18,035 nt of DNA from Treponema sp. (lineage in GTDB: Bacteria > Spirochaetota > Spirochaetia > Treponematales > Breznakiellaceae), in the NCBI GenBank assembly GCA_031283505.1, contig JAITBO010000183.1, positions 1-18,035 of the forward strand, written 5' to 3'. Position 1 is the stretch's first letter. Each line of letters starts with the position of its first letter. A program made the position numbers and the translations under genes. The notes beneath the pieces were generated by a model. The model was not told the DNA's origin. It saw only the letters and a list, made by a program, of their open reading frames with translations, and searched no databases. Shown here piece after piece: positions 6,242 to 13,610 of the stretch.

Positions 6242-7228
6242 ATGGCGGCCAAAACGGACTTTTTTGATACTATCCAGGTACTTACCGAGGGATATTTAAC
6301 CCGTAGACGGCGGATACGGCGGATCAAAAAGGAGAAACAGCGGGCTAAGAACCCCGTACTGGACTGGATTGAGGCCTTTCTTTGGGCCGCAGGGGTGGTA
6401 CTCCTCATCAATCAGTACCTTTTTCAGGCCTATCAGATTCCCTCGGGGTCCATGATCGATACCCTTTTAATCAAAGACCGGATTTTCGTTAACAAGATCA
6501 TTTACGGGCCGGAACTGCTCCCGGGGCTGGCAAAGCTGCCGAGCCCGGTTAAACCGAAACGTAACGACGTGATCATATTTGAAAATCCCTCGTATATTTC
6601 CCGGGGGCCGGTCTTTGATATAGCCCAACGGATTATCTATATGCTTACCCTCTCCCTAGTGGATATAGACCGGGATGAATCCGGGGACCCCAAGGTCCAC
6701 TTCCTCATTAAGCGGGCGGTTGGTATGGGCGGGGACCGGTTTATTACCGAACAGGGGGAATTGAGGATCCGTTTTGCCGGAGAGGACCGGTGGGTGGCGG
6801 AACGGGAATACATCGCCCGGCTGGGGATGGAGCATAATTTGAGCCGCCTCATGGACAGCGCCGTTTACCCCAGGCTGGAGGCAGCCGGAAGGGCCGCCGC
6901 TTACATGGACCTAGGGTTAACACTCCCGGATGATTTAACCGACGCGGCATCCCTGGCGAGTACCATGCGGTACCCAGACTACCTTGCCCACGAACGATCC
7001 AGGCTGGAATTGCTCCGGGGAGCCCGGCCCCAGGAAAACCGTTACCGGACCCTCTTAGCCAGGCATACCCAGGGTTGGTATGTGCCGGAAGGCCGTATCC
7101 TCCCCCTGGGGGATAACCGGGATAATTCCCGGGACGGCCGTTATTTTGGCCCGGTTCGGGTATCCAGGATATTGGGGAAGGGAGCCCTGATCTATTGGCC
7201 CCTTAAGCGTATCGGGTTTATTCGGTAA
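6242..7228 (+). CDS. lepB: Signal peptidase I (first of two tandem paralogs)
   Basis: Membrane-bound serine protease that cuts signal peptides from exported proteins on the outer face of the cytoplasmic membrane. 328 residues. A strongly basic N-terminus (RRRRIRRIKKEKQR) is followed by one membrane anchor (about 41-62). The catalytic Ser lies in PSGSMIDTL (S70) and the general-base Lys in FLIKRAVGMGGD (K157). The C-terminal box GDNRDNSRDGRYFGP is intact, so the enzyme should be active. Between the Lys box and the GDNRDNS box lies an unusually long, helix-looking stretch (about 185-280, rich in Leu/Arg/Glu) where many family members carry a smaller beta domain. The start ATG is the only one possible in frame (TAG at 6230). 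It has no close ribosome-binding site but follows a mini-frame. Downstream, the second paralog starts after 20 bases. Confidence 0.95.
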   Translation: MAAKTDFFDTIQVLTEGYLTRRRRIRRIKKEKQRAKNPVLDWIEAFLWAAGVVLLINQYLFQAYQIPSGSMIDTLLIKDRIFVNKIIYGPELLPGLAKLPSPVKPKRNDVIIFENPSYISRGPVFDIAQRIIYMLTLSLVDIDRDESGDPKVHFLIKRAVGMGGDRFITEQGELRIRFAGEDRWVAEREYIARLGMEHNLSRLMDSAVYPRLEAAGRAAAYMDLGLTLPDDLTDAASLASTMRYPDYLAHERSRLELLRGARPQENRYRTLLARHTQGWYVPEGRILPLGDNRDNSRDGRYFGPVRVSRILGKGALIYWPLKRIGFIR

Positions 7229-7248
7229 TTTAAAAAGGAACCGGCGAA

Positions 7249-7977
7249 GTGTTTAACAAATGGCGAAAATATTCCTATACCGCCCAGAAGGATCAAAGGC
7301 ATCAGATATGGTGGGTCCTGATATGGCTCTTGGCTTTTTTCGTTTTATATACCGTGCTGACTACTTTTCTCTTCTCCGTACGGGTTTTAGAGAACGAGAC
7401 CATGCAGCCCGGCTTCCACGTCGGAGACCGATTAATATTTTCTTCCAATAAAATTTACCGCTTTTTGGCCGGAAGATATCTATTCGGCCCTGAGCCTCCC
7501 TTCCGCCGGGGGAACGTGGTCCTGGTGGATATGTCCCTGCGGGAACACCCGGGGATTGTGAGGAATTCTCTGGATGTTCTGCTTCGGTTTTTTACCCTTC
7601 AGCGGGTGAGCCTCTTTGACCGGCAGGAGCATTTCTATGTAAAGCGGATCATCGGCCTGCCAGGGGATGAAATTTCTATGACCAACTTTGTTCTTCGGCT
7701 GAAACCCGCCGGTGGAAACTACGTATTAACGGAGTTTGAACTTTCCGATCGGCCTTACGTTCCCACAATTCCCCAGGTTCCTGCCCTGTGGGATGAATCG
7801 ATCCCCTTTTCCGGAAATATGGAAACCCGCATCCTTGGTAAAAATGAATGTTTTGTCTTATCGGATGATCGCAGTAATACTAACGATTCCCGTACCTGGG
7901 GTCCCATCCCGGCGGACATTGTTGTTGGGAAGCTGCTCTTCCGCTACTGGCCGTTAACTAAATTAGGAAGACCCTAG
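7249..7977 (+). CDS. Signal peptidase I paralog with Thr in place of the catalytic Ser
   Basis: S26-family protein of 242 residues: membrane anchor about 21-43 (WWVLIWLLAFFVLYTVL), nucleophile box VLENETMQPGFHVGD, Lys box FYVKRIIGLPGDEI (K132), and C-terminal box SDDRSNTNDSRTWGPI. At the position of the catalytic Ser (normally PSxSM) the sequence is NETM, placing Thr51 before the conserved Met. The C-terminal box begins SDDR rather than GDNR. Lys and the DSR part are kept. So this is either a Thr-nucleophile peptidase with altered activity or specificity, or a non-catalytic partner of the active first paralog. GTG start at 7249 with AAAAAGGAA 8 bases upstream. hemW starts 2 bases after its stop, so the three genes are co-transcribed. 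Confidence 0.88.
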   Translation: MFNKWRKYSYTAQKDQRHQIWWVLIWLLAFFVLYTVLTTFLFSVRVLENETMQPGFHVGDRLIFSSNKIYRFLAGRYLFGPEPPFRRGNVVLVDMSLREHPGIVRNSLDVLLRFFTLQRVSLFDRQEHFYVKRIIGLPGDEISMTNFVLRLKPAGGNYVLTEFELSDRPYVPTIPQVPALWDESIPFSGNMETRILGKNECFVLSDDRSNTNDSRTWGPIPADIVVGKLLFRYWPLTKLGRP

Positions 7978-7979
7978 GG

Positions 7980-9161
7980 GTGGGGAAAGAGGCTGGGGTT
8001 TATATCCACGTACCTTTCTGCGCCGGCCTTTGCGATTATTGTGATTTTTATTCTGTCTCTGTAACCCCCGATGACAGGCGTCTGGATCAATTTGTAGATT
8101 TAGTTTTGGCGGACCTGGAAGCAGAGCTGATTGCCCAGGGGATTAGCAGCGTTCCCACGGTGTATATCGGCGGGGGCACCCCATCGGTGCTGGGCGCGGC
8201 GCGGCTGGGTCGGCTGATCGAAGGGGTGGCGCTGCTGCTGCCCGGCGGGAGGGAATTCACCCTGGAGGTAAACCCAGAATCGGCGGAGGAGATCCTGCTG
8301 CGGGTCTGCAAGGACCGCGGTGTAAACAGGCTGAGCCTCGGGGTCCAGAGCTTCCACGAACCGTCCCGCCGGGCGGTCCACAGGGCCTGCCTGCCTGCCC
8401 TGCTGCCGGAGCGTCTCGGTTTAGCCGCTGAAATTTTCGGCGACGTTCTTTCTCTGGACCTCATGACCGGTCTGCCTTATCAAAACGAATATGTTTTACA
8501 AAAAGATATCGATAGAGCCCTTTCCTACGGGCCGGGACACCTTTCTCTTTATTCTCTGATAATCGAGGAGGGTACCCCCCTGGCAATTGCCGCCGCCGCG
8601 GGAAAGTGCCCCCTGCCGGCGGATGACGAAGCGGACCGTCTTTGGATCAAAGGCCGCGATATCTTGGAGGCCGCAGGGTATGCCCAATACGAGGTGTCCA
8701 ATTTTTCCCGCTCCGGGAAAGAATCCCGTCATAATATCCGGTACTGGCGCATGGAAAGCTGGCTGGGCTTGGGCCCCGGCGGTTCCGGGACCCTCATTGA
8801 CAACGAAACCGGCAGAGCCCTGCGCCGTACCTATAAAGCCGACCTGGATATCTGGTTCCGCCGGGGTAGCTCCCGGGAAATGCCCTACGCCGATGAGCCT
8901 CTGGACCAGGCGACGCTGATACAGGAAAGCATCCTCATGGGATTCCGGTACTTCAAAGGCCCGGACACGGAGCTCTTCGAAAAACGATTTCACCGCTCCC
9001 TGGAAAGTCTCATCCCCCAAACCCTCCGCCGCTGGGAATCCCGCGGGCTCCTTCAAATAAAACCTCCGGCGCTTACAAAAGAAGGACTCCTGTTTTTAAA
9101 CACATTTATTACCGAAGCTTTTGGGGAAATCGGTCTGACTTTTTTCACTAAAAGAAAATAA
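7980..9161 (+). CDS. hemW: HemW-like radical SAM protein (coproporphyrinogen oxidase-like, heme chaperone family)
   Basis: Radical S-adenosylmethionine protein; HemW family members bind heme and hand it to cytochrome-type targets, and were long misnamed oxygen-independent coproporphyrinogen oxidase. 393 residues, family length. The iron-sulfur motif is VPFCAGLCDYCDF (C14, C18, C21), followed by YIGGGTPSVL (62-71), LEVNPES, SLGVQSF, DLMTGLPYQ, HLSLYSLIIEEGTPLA and QYEVSNFSRSG...SRHNIRYW, with the C-terminal helical domain (LTKEGLLFLNTFI). The usual GLGPGAHS segment reads GLGPGGSGTL here, losing a conserved His, so heme binding may differ. GTG start at 7980, with AGGAAG upstream inside the preceding gene's end. 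No heme-biosynthesis gene is in the window. Confidence 0.92.
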   Translation: MGKEAGVYIHVPFCAGLCDYCDFYSVSVTPDDRRLDQFVDLVLADLEAELIAQGISSVPTVYIGGGTPSVLGAARLGRLIEGVALLLPGGREFTLEVNPESAEEILLRVCKDRGVNRLSLGVQSFHEPSRRAVHRACLPALLPERLGLAAEIFGDVLSLDLMTGLPYQNEYVLQKDIDRALSYGPGHLSLYSLIIEEGTPLAIAAAAGKCPLPADDEADRLWIKGRDILEAAGYAQYEVSNFSRSGKESRHNIRYWRMESWLGLGPGGSGTLIDNETGRALRRTYKADLDIWFRRGSSREMPYADEPLDQATLIQESILMGFRYFKGPDTELFEKRFHRSLESLIPQTLRRWESRGLLQIKPPALTKEGLLFLNTFITEAFGEIGLTFFTKRK

Positions 9162-9202
9162 TGAGTTGATTTAATGTTCTTACTGGGGTACCTTATAGAT
9201 AT

Positions 9203-10213
9203 ATGTACTCCGCTGTGCCTGAAAAAGAAAATCCCGGCGTTTCAGTATTAGGTTTAACAGACTATGAAGAAAAATTAGTTCAAGAGATAATGGTCTATCT
9301 GGAAGCTGTAAAATGTGAAGATATTGAAATTGTCCGAACCCGCTTTTCCTGCCTACGGGAGTTGGGTACGGTTATTTCACGGTTCCCTTCTATTCGGGAG
9401 AGTCAGATGGCCCGGGGAGAGCTGCGGAATGAGGAAAAACTCATAGAATTCATCAGCAGTTTCTTCTATCCGCCCCATTTATTGCGCAGTCCTACCCGGG
9501 TTGTGGCTGTTCGCAGTTTCCTGGTTGCAAAGTCCCATGCCTTTACCATGCTGAACATTTTGGTACCGAACAGACCGGAATACGCTGTTCCGGTGCGGCG
9601 TATCATTTTTTCCATAATTTGTACTCTGATGATCGAGGAAGTATACTTTTCCTGTCTTGGCGACGTGTCGTTCCCCGATCATTTCCGGTTCCGCCTGGCG
9701 GATGAACTGGTTACCCTCTGGGACAGCGGCGTGGACCCCCGGGCTATTGACCATTTACCCGCCATGGAAGAACTCTGGGCTGCCCGGGACGCGGCGCCCC
9801 CCAGCTTTGGAACCATGGACGGCGCCAGTGAACTGATGCGGGTTTCCTCGGATCTGGGTGACGATTGGTATAATTTCCTGATGAAAACTATTTCCAACGA
9901 AGAAACGCTGCAGGCCCTGGGGGAATTTCTCTTTGGCCTTTCCCATGAAGAAATTCTCGAGGTTCGTTCCCGGCTCACCCGTTTTGGGATTTCCGCAGTG
10001 GGGAACGATGAGGTCCGCAGCTACCTGGGAAGCAACTCTGCCTACACTATCGTTAATAACGAGGACCCCCGCTCTGTGTACGATTTTTATGTTGACCGCC
10101 GGGACGCCGCACAACTACGGAAACGTATGAACACTCCGGGGCCCAAAAGAACCCTGGAAGAAATATACCTGAAACACCGCATAGTCCTGGATCTGTCCCA
10201 TAGTACCCGGTGA
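9203..10213 (+). CDS. Conserved-looking protein of unknown function, mostly helical
   Basis: I do not recognise this 336-residue protein. It has no signal peptide. The only hydrophobic stretch (about 132-150, RRIIFSIICTLMIEEVYFS) is short and mixed with charges, so it is probably cytoplasmic. The N-terminal two thirds looks alpha-helical (EEKLVQEIMVYLEAVK; EEKLIEFISSFF). The C-terminal part holds SHEEILEVRSRLTRFGI and a polar tail ending KRTLEEIYLKHRIVLDL. Codon use resembles the neighbours, which suggests a resident gene. It follows hemW by 41 bases and may share its transcript. A -10-like TATAGA (9194-9199) lies right before the ATG, which lacks a clear ribosome-binding site, so the start is uncertain. 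A terminator covers its stop codon. Confidence 0.7.
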   Translation: MYSAVPEKENPGVSVLGLTDYEEKLVQEIMVYLEAVKCEDIEIVRTRFSCLRELGTVISRFPSIRESQMARGELRNEEKLIEFISSFFYPPHLLRSPTRVVAVRSFLVAKSHAFTMLNILVPNRPEYAVPVRRIIFSIICTLMIEEVYFSCLGDVSFPDHFRFRLADELVTLWDSGVDPRAIDHLPAMEELWAARDAAPPSFGTMDGASELMRVSSDLGDDWYNFLMKTISNEETLQALGEFLFGLSHEEILEVRSRLTRFGISAVGNDEVRSYLGSNSAYTIVNNEDPRSVYDFYVDRRDAAQLRKRMNTPGPKRTLEEIYLKHRIVLDLSHSTR

Positions 10214-10242
10214 AGCCATGCGCTTACCGGGTCATTGTTTTT
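10205..10242 (+). terminator. Intrinsic terminator built over the stop codon of the 9203 gene
   Basis: ACCCGGT (10205-10211), a bulged G and AAGC pair with GCTT and ACCGGGT (10226-10232) around a CATGC loop, giving an 11-pair stem. A T run follows (GTTTTT, 10237-10242). The TGA stop (10211-10213) lies inside the left arm. The stop codon of the convergent dCMP deaminase gene (complement of 10232-10234) touches the right arm. Confidence 0.78.
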
Positions 10243-10723
10243 CGTATTTTTGCACTTCATTATGTATATACTCCAGCTGTATCTTCGCTGTTTTAAACAT
10301 GGATTCAGAATCTTCGGCATCGTGGTATCGCCGCTGACACACTACCCGGACTATGCCGCAGTTGATGATAAGCATGGCGCAGGTCCTGCAGGGGGTCATT
10401 CGGCAGTAGAGGGTGGACCCCTCAATGGCAATGCCCCGCTTTGCGGCTTGGCAGATGGCATTCTGTTCCGCGTGGACGGTCCGCACACAGTGGGTAGTCT
10501 CGCTCCCGTCCTCGTGGAGCATCTTCTTGAACTGGTGGCCCACTTCGTCACAATGGGGCAGTCCCGCGGGGGCTCCCACATAGCCGGTTACCAGTATCTG
10601 ATGATCCTTGGCAATGACGCAGCCTGACCGGCCCCTGTCACAGGTTGCCCGCTTTGATATGGCGTCACAGACCTCCATAAAGTACTCATCCCAGCTAGGC
10701 CTTTTGTATTCCGCTTCCGGCAT
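10232..10723 (-). CDS. Deoxycytidylate (dCMP) deaminase
   Basis: Zinc enzyme that turns dCMP into dUMP, the substrate for thymidylate synthesis; cytoplasmic. With the ATG at 10723 the protein has 163 residues, a normal size. That start is preferred over an ATG 33 bases upstream because AGGAGA sits 4 bases before it and the family pattern starts at KRPSWDEYFMEV. Zinc and catalytic residues are present: TVHAEQNAI (H84, E86) and MTPCRTCAM (C112, C115). Other family segments are RATCDRGRSGCVIAKD, GYVGAPAGLPHCDE and THCVRTVHAE. The extra His and Cys around 58-79 resemble dCMP deaminases and ComEB-type proteins rather than cytidine deaminase. It follows the CYTH gene by 52 bases on the same strand, probably as an operon. 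Confidence 0.93.
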   Translation of the reverse strand: MPEAEYKRPSWDEYFMEVCDAISKRATCDRGRSGCVIAKDHQILVTGYVGAPAGLPHCDEVGHQFKKMLHEDGSETTHCVRTVHAEQNAICQAAKRGIAIEGSTLYCRMTPCRTCAMLIINCGIVRVVCQRRYHDAEDSESMFKTAKIQLEYIHNEVQKYEKQ

Positions 10724-10775
10724 GATTTCTCCTGAAACTACTATACCAGGATGCATAGTTCTGTACTATCCGGCC

Positions 10776-11378
10776 CTAAGAAAGAAGTTCCGAATAGTAC
10801 CGTTCTTCGATATTTTCTCTGGGTATATTGAGATTATCCAAAACTTCGAGCAGCCGCTTCCGGGCCGCGGTCACGGTTTCAGGCCCGGCGTCATCAGTCA
10901 GTATTTCCAATTCCGCGAACCAGCCCAGGTTACGATCCTGGCTCGTCACCTCGCAAAGCTCCACATGTATATTTCCGTTACCGGCAACAGGGTTTTTCGC
11001 GAAAATCCAGGACCATCCCTTTTTATGTTTTCGTAGTCCCGGTTTAAGCCCCAGCCGCTTAAGAAGCTCCTCAAAGGCAGGGGCGTCGGAAACGGTGAAT
11101 TCCAGCTCATCGTTTATTTCGATCTTATCCCGGACTTCCTTGGATTTATAGGTAACCAGGGTTTTTTCCTCATCTTCCTCCTTATCTCCGGGTAAGCGGC
11201 TTTTTTCCCGGCGTACCCGCACTCCGGATTTGGAAATACCGCCGGGAAGCTTGCCCGCCGGGACCCAATAACAATCGTTCTTTTCAAACGAAAGGGGCGA
11301 GGAAGCGGAAAGGGGGATACCGCTTTTTATAGTCCGTGGATCATCCACATGGGCTTTTACTTCAATTTCCATCGCCAT
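10776..11378 (-). CDS. CYTH-domain protein (class IV adenylate cyclase / triphosphatase family)
   Basis: A 200-residue single-domain protein of the CYTH superfamily, whose members form a beta-tunnel that hydrolyses or cyclises triphosphates (class IV adenylate cyclase CyaB, thiamine triphosphatase, inorganic triphosphatase). The defining ExExK motif is at the N-terminus (MEIEVKA: E4, E6, K8). Alternating charged pairs line the tunnel: VRVRRE (53-58), LVTYKSK (74-80), ELEFTV (91-96), LRKHKKGW (115-122), HVELCEV (138-144) and FAELEIL (154-160). Substrate cannot be told from sequence: cAMP production and triphosphate hydrolysis are both possible. ATG at 11378 has AAGGAG 6 bases upstream. A -10-like TATACT (complement of 11397-11402) is placed for a short leader, though no good -35 is seen. 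Confidence 0.88.
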   Translation of the reverse strand: MAMEIEVKAHVDDPRTIKSGIPLSASSPLSFEKNDCYWVPAGKLPGGISKSGVRVRREKSRLPGDKEEDEEKTLVTYKSKEVRDKIEINDELEFTVSDAPAFEELLKRLGLKPGLRKHKKGWSWIFAKNPVAGNGNIHVELCEVTSQDRNLGWFAELEILTDDAGPETVTAARKRLLEVLDNLNIPRENIEERYYSELLS

Positions 11379-11473
11379 AAGCGCTCCTTGTTACCTAGTA
11401 TAGCCCTATTTTGTTTTTTTATTTGAAAGAATCTATTATATTTCGATGAATGATGAGATTTTACCAAAAAAGC

Positions 11474-11503
11474 TTGTACTCCGGTGTATCTATGGGGTAT
11501 ATT
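11474..11503 (+). promoter_or_regulatory. Candidate promoter for the LysM gene-sigma factor operon
   Basis: TTGTAC (11474-11479), 18 bases, TATATT (11498-11503), giving a leader of about 35-40 bases before the ATG at 11547. The -10 box is good and the -35 box only partial. A separate TTGACA at 11508-11513 lacks a -10 box at the right distance. The divergent CYTH gene has its own -10-like box at 11397-11402, so this 168-base gap is a two-way promoter region. Confidence 0.45.
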
Positions 11504-11546
11504 GCGTTGACAGGGTTATAAAAAATGATGAATTTACCGATACTGG

Positions 11547-12473
11547 ATGAATATGAACCTTCGGTTTCGTTTTTTATGGCTGGTATTAGTGGGCTCGACG
11601 GTTTTGGCAACCGCCGTATTTCCGGTGAAGCTTCCCGCGGAGGAGACGGTTTACGTTATCCAAAGGGGTGATACTATCTATTCATTAGCCCGTACGTATA
11701 AGGTTAAGGTTCAGGATATTCTGAATCTTAACGGAATTGATGATGCTGGTATCATTCGGACCGGCCAGCGGATCCGTATTCCCGGAACTTCCGGTGAAGT
11801 TTCCCGCGGAACCGTCTCCGCCTCATCCCAGGGGCAAACCTTGGTGGATCACCGGGTTACTAGGGGGGAAACCCTTTACGGTATTGCCCGGCAATACGGG
11901 ATTTCCCTGCAAACCCTCCTGGGGGCCAACAATCTTTCAGAGAATTACAATCTGAAAGCGGGGGATTTGCTGCATATTCCCCAGGCCGGTTCGCCCATAC
12001 CGGTATTTTCCGATCCGGCCCCAAGGGTTCCTCCGGTGGAAACTATTCCCGCTTATATTCCCCCGGGGAGTATTACCGGGACTGAAGCCCGTTCCACCGT
12101 AAGCCGGACCCTGGACATATCCGTGCCCTGGCCGATTATTGCCCGGGAAACGGCCTATATGACGGGAAAGTTAAACGGGGTAGTTCTCCTGGGAGAACGG
12201 AATGAACCGGTAAAAAACTTAAAAGAGGGGGTGGTAATATCCGCAGGGCCTTACAGAGGCTTTGGAAAAGTTGTTATAATTCAAGTTACAGGAGGTTATT
12301 TGTACGTTTACGGCGGATGTGAAAGTTTATCCGTTCGAGAGGGCGATATGGTTAAGGCGGGAACAGAATTAGGCCGCCTGGGTATGGATGCGTTGTCGGA
12401 AAAACCTCAGTTGTTCTTCATGGTATACCGGAACAATGTTTCCGTTGATCCCGCCGTGGCCCCAAGGAGTTAG
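11547..12473 (+). CDS. NlpD-like envelope protein: two LysM domains plus degenerate LytM/M23 domain
   Basis: Exported peptidoglycan-binding protein of 308 residues. An N-terminal hydrophobic segment (about 8-26) acts as signal peptide or anchor. LysM 1 (about 35-79: YVIQRGDTIYSLARTYKV ... GQRIRIP) and LysM 2 (about 101-146: HRVTRGETLYGIARQYGI ... GDLLHIP) are followed by a Pro-rich linker and an M23-type beta domain (about 211-302: GPYRGFGKVVIIQ, GYLYVYGGCESLSV, GDMVKAGTELGRLG, PQLFFMVYRN). The zinc-binding residues of active M23 endopeptidases are gone: the usual VxIxH reads VIIQ, YxHL reads YGGC and HxHFE reads QLFFMVY. It is therefore probably not a peptidase but an activator of cell-wall amidases, as NlpD and EnvC are. 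It sits directly upstream of a sigma factor. Start ATG 11547, or 11553; neither has a clear ribosome-binding site. Confidence 0.9.
   Translation: MNMNLRFRFLWLVLVGSTVLATAVFPVKLPAEETVYVIQRGDTIYSLARTYKVKVQDILNLNGIDDAGIIRTGQRIRIPGTSGEVSRGTVSASSQGQTLVDHRVTRGETLYGIARQYGISLQTLLGANNLSENYNLKAGDLLHIPQAGSPIPVFSDPAPRVPPVETIPAYIPPGSITGTEARSTVSRTLDISVPWPIIARETAYMTGKLNGVVLLGERNEPVKNLKEGVVISAGPYRGFGKVVIIQVTGGYLYVYGGCESLSVREGDMVKAGTELGRLGMDALSEKPQLFFMVYRNNVSVDPAVAPRS
12272..12280 (+). promoter_or_regulatory. Extended -10 motif inside the LysM gene, possible sigma-factor promoter
   Basis: TGTTATAAT is an exact extended -10 box (TGnTATAAT) about 250 bases upstream of the sigma-factor start. There is no convincing -35 box (TTACAG 18 bases upstream is poor), which extended -10 promoters can do without. 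In Escherichia coli the main rpoS promoter likewise lies inside nlpD. One match of this length can arise by chance in coding sequence. Confidence 0.35.
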
Positions 12474-12527
12474 ATGAATTTTTCACTTTCATTCGAAAAA
12501 GAATAGCAAAAGCCTTGAAAAGGTGAT

Positions 12528-13607
12528 ATGATGACAAAAACAATATTTAAAACAAGTATGAATGAAACGTATGGTAAAACTGAAGAGGTTGTTTTCCACC
12601 TAACCAGCGAGGGAGGACCGGAGAAAAACCGGAGTAAAAAACGGATGCAGAATCCTGGGTTGCAAAAGGTCGGGAAAAAAGCGAAATCCGTTAAAGAATC
12701 GGATCCTCTGGCGTTGTATTTTAAGCAAATTTCCAAATTTCCCCTTTTAACCGTCCAGGAAGAACAGGGGATAGGCGAAAAAATCGTGGGTATCCGCGGT
12801 ATGCTCCGGGAATTGGAAAATACCTATGATGAAAGGGAAAAGGACGGCTTTTATAGACAAGAGCGATCCCGGCTGGAGGATTCACTGCTGCTCTATAAAA
12901 ACCGTATGATCAATTCCAATCTGCGGCTGGTGGTTTCCATCGCGAAAAACTATCAGCACCGGGGACTTTCCCTGCTGGATTTGATAGACGAAGGTAATAT
13001 TGGTCTTATTGAGGCAGTGGAACGGTTCGATTATACCCGCGGCTGCCGCTTCTCCACCTATGGTACCTGGTGGATCAGGCAAGCCATAATCAAAAGCATT
13101 GCCGATAAGGGACGGGTTATCCGTATCCCCATACACATGCTGAACACCATTAAAAAATGTTACTTTGTGGCAAAACAGTTGACCCAGGACTTTGGCCGGG
13201 ACCCTAGCGAGGAAGAACTATCGGAATATCTGGGGGTTCCCATAGGCAAGGTCAAGGAGATTGTTAAACTCTCCCAGGAAACCACCAGTCTGGATACCAT
13301 CGTGGATGACGGAAACCTTACTCGGCTGGCGGATCTTATCAAAGATGATACCATGCAGGAGCCCTTCGAGATGGTCTTTTCCATGACCCTCCAGGATACC
13401 ATGGAGGATATCCTTTCCCACCTGTCGGAACGGGAAATGAAGATCATCCAGCTCCGTTTTGGCCTTGCCGGAGAGGGTCCCCTGACATTGGAAGAAACCG
13501 GTAAGCTCCTGGGTATTACCCGTGAGCGGGTCCGTCAAATCCAGGAAAAAGCTATTTTCAAACTGCGTAACCTGAAAGAGCTCCAGGAATTAAAGGAAAA
13601 ACCTTAA
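12528..13607 (+). CDS. RNA polymerase sigma factor, sigma-70 family group 1/2 (RpoD/RpoS-like)
   Basis: A 359-residue sigma factor with a short basic N-terminal extension (1-55) instead of a long region 1.1. Region 1.2 is [21 protein letters not shown] (59-79). Regions 2.1-2.4 run from [16 protein letters not shown] through [19 protein letters not shown] and [16 protein letters not shown] to about 203. Region 3 spans about 204-275. Region 4 holds [15 protein letters not shown] (299-313) and the -35-binding helix [19 protein letters not shown]. In region 2.4 the Gln that contacts the -10 element is kept, but the Thr seen in E. coli RpoD (QAIT) is Ile here (QAII), hinting at shifted promoter preference. 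The lack of region 1.1 and the small size suggest a group 2 (RpoS-like) alternative factor. AAGGTGAT fits a start at 12528 or at the next codon, 12531. lipA starts 3 bases after its stop. Confidence 0.92.
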   Translation: MMTKTIFKTSMNETYGKTEEVVFHLTSEGGPEKNRSKKRMQNPGLQKVGKKAKSVKESDPLALYFKQISKFPLLTVQEEQGIGEKIVGIRGMLRELENTYDEREKDGFYRQERSRLEDSLLLYKNRMINSNLRLVVSIAKNYQHRGLSLLDLIDEGNIGLIEAVERFDYTRGCRFSTYGTWWIRQAIIKSIADKGRVIRIPIHMLNTIKKCYFVAKQLTQDFGRDPSEEELSEYLGVPIGKVKEIVKLSQETTSLDTIVDDGNLTRLADLIKDDTMQEPFEMVFSMTLQDTMEDILSHLSEREMKIIQLRFGLAGEGPLTLEETGKLLGITRERVRQIQEKAIFKLRNLKELQELKEKP

Positions 13608-13610
13608 TCC

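Noticed and set aside
8496..9056. 186-codon minus-strand frame
   Set aside because: A shadow of hemW, whose plus-strand motifs are unambiguous.
11508..11536. TTGACA at 11508-11513 as the LysM gene -35 box
   Set aside because: No acceptable -10 sequence lies 16-19 bases downstream.
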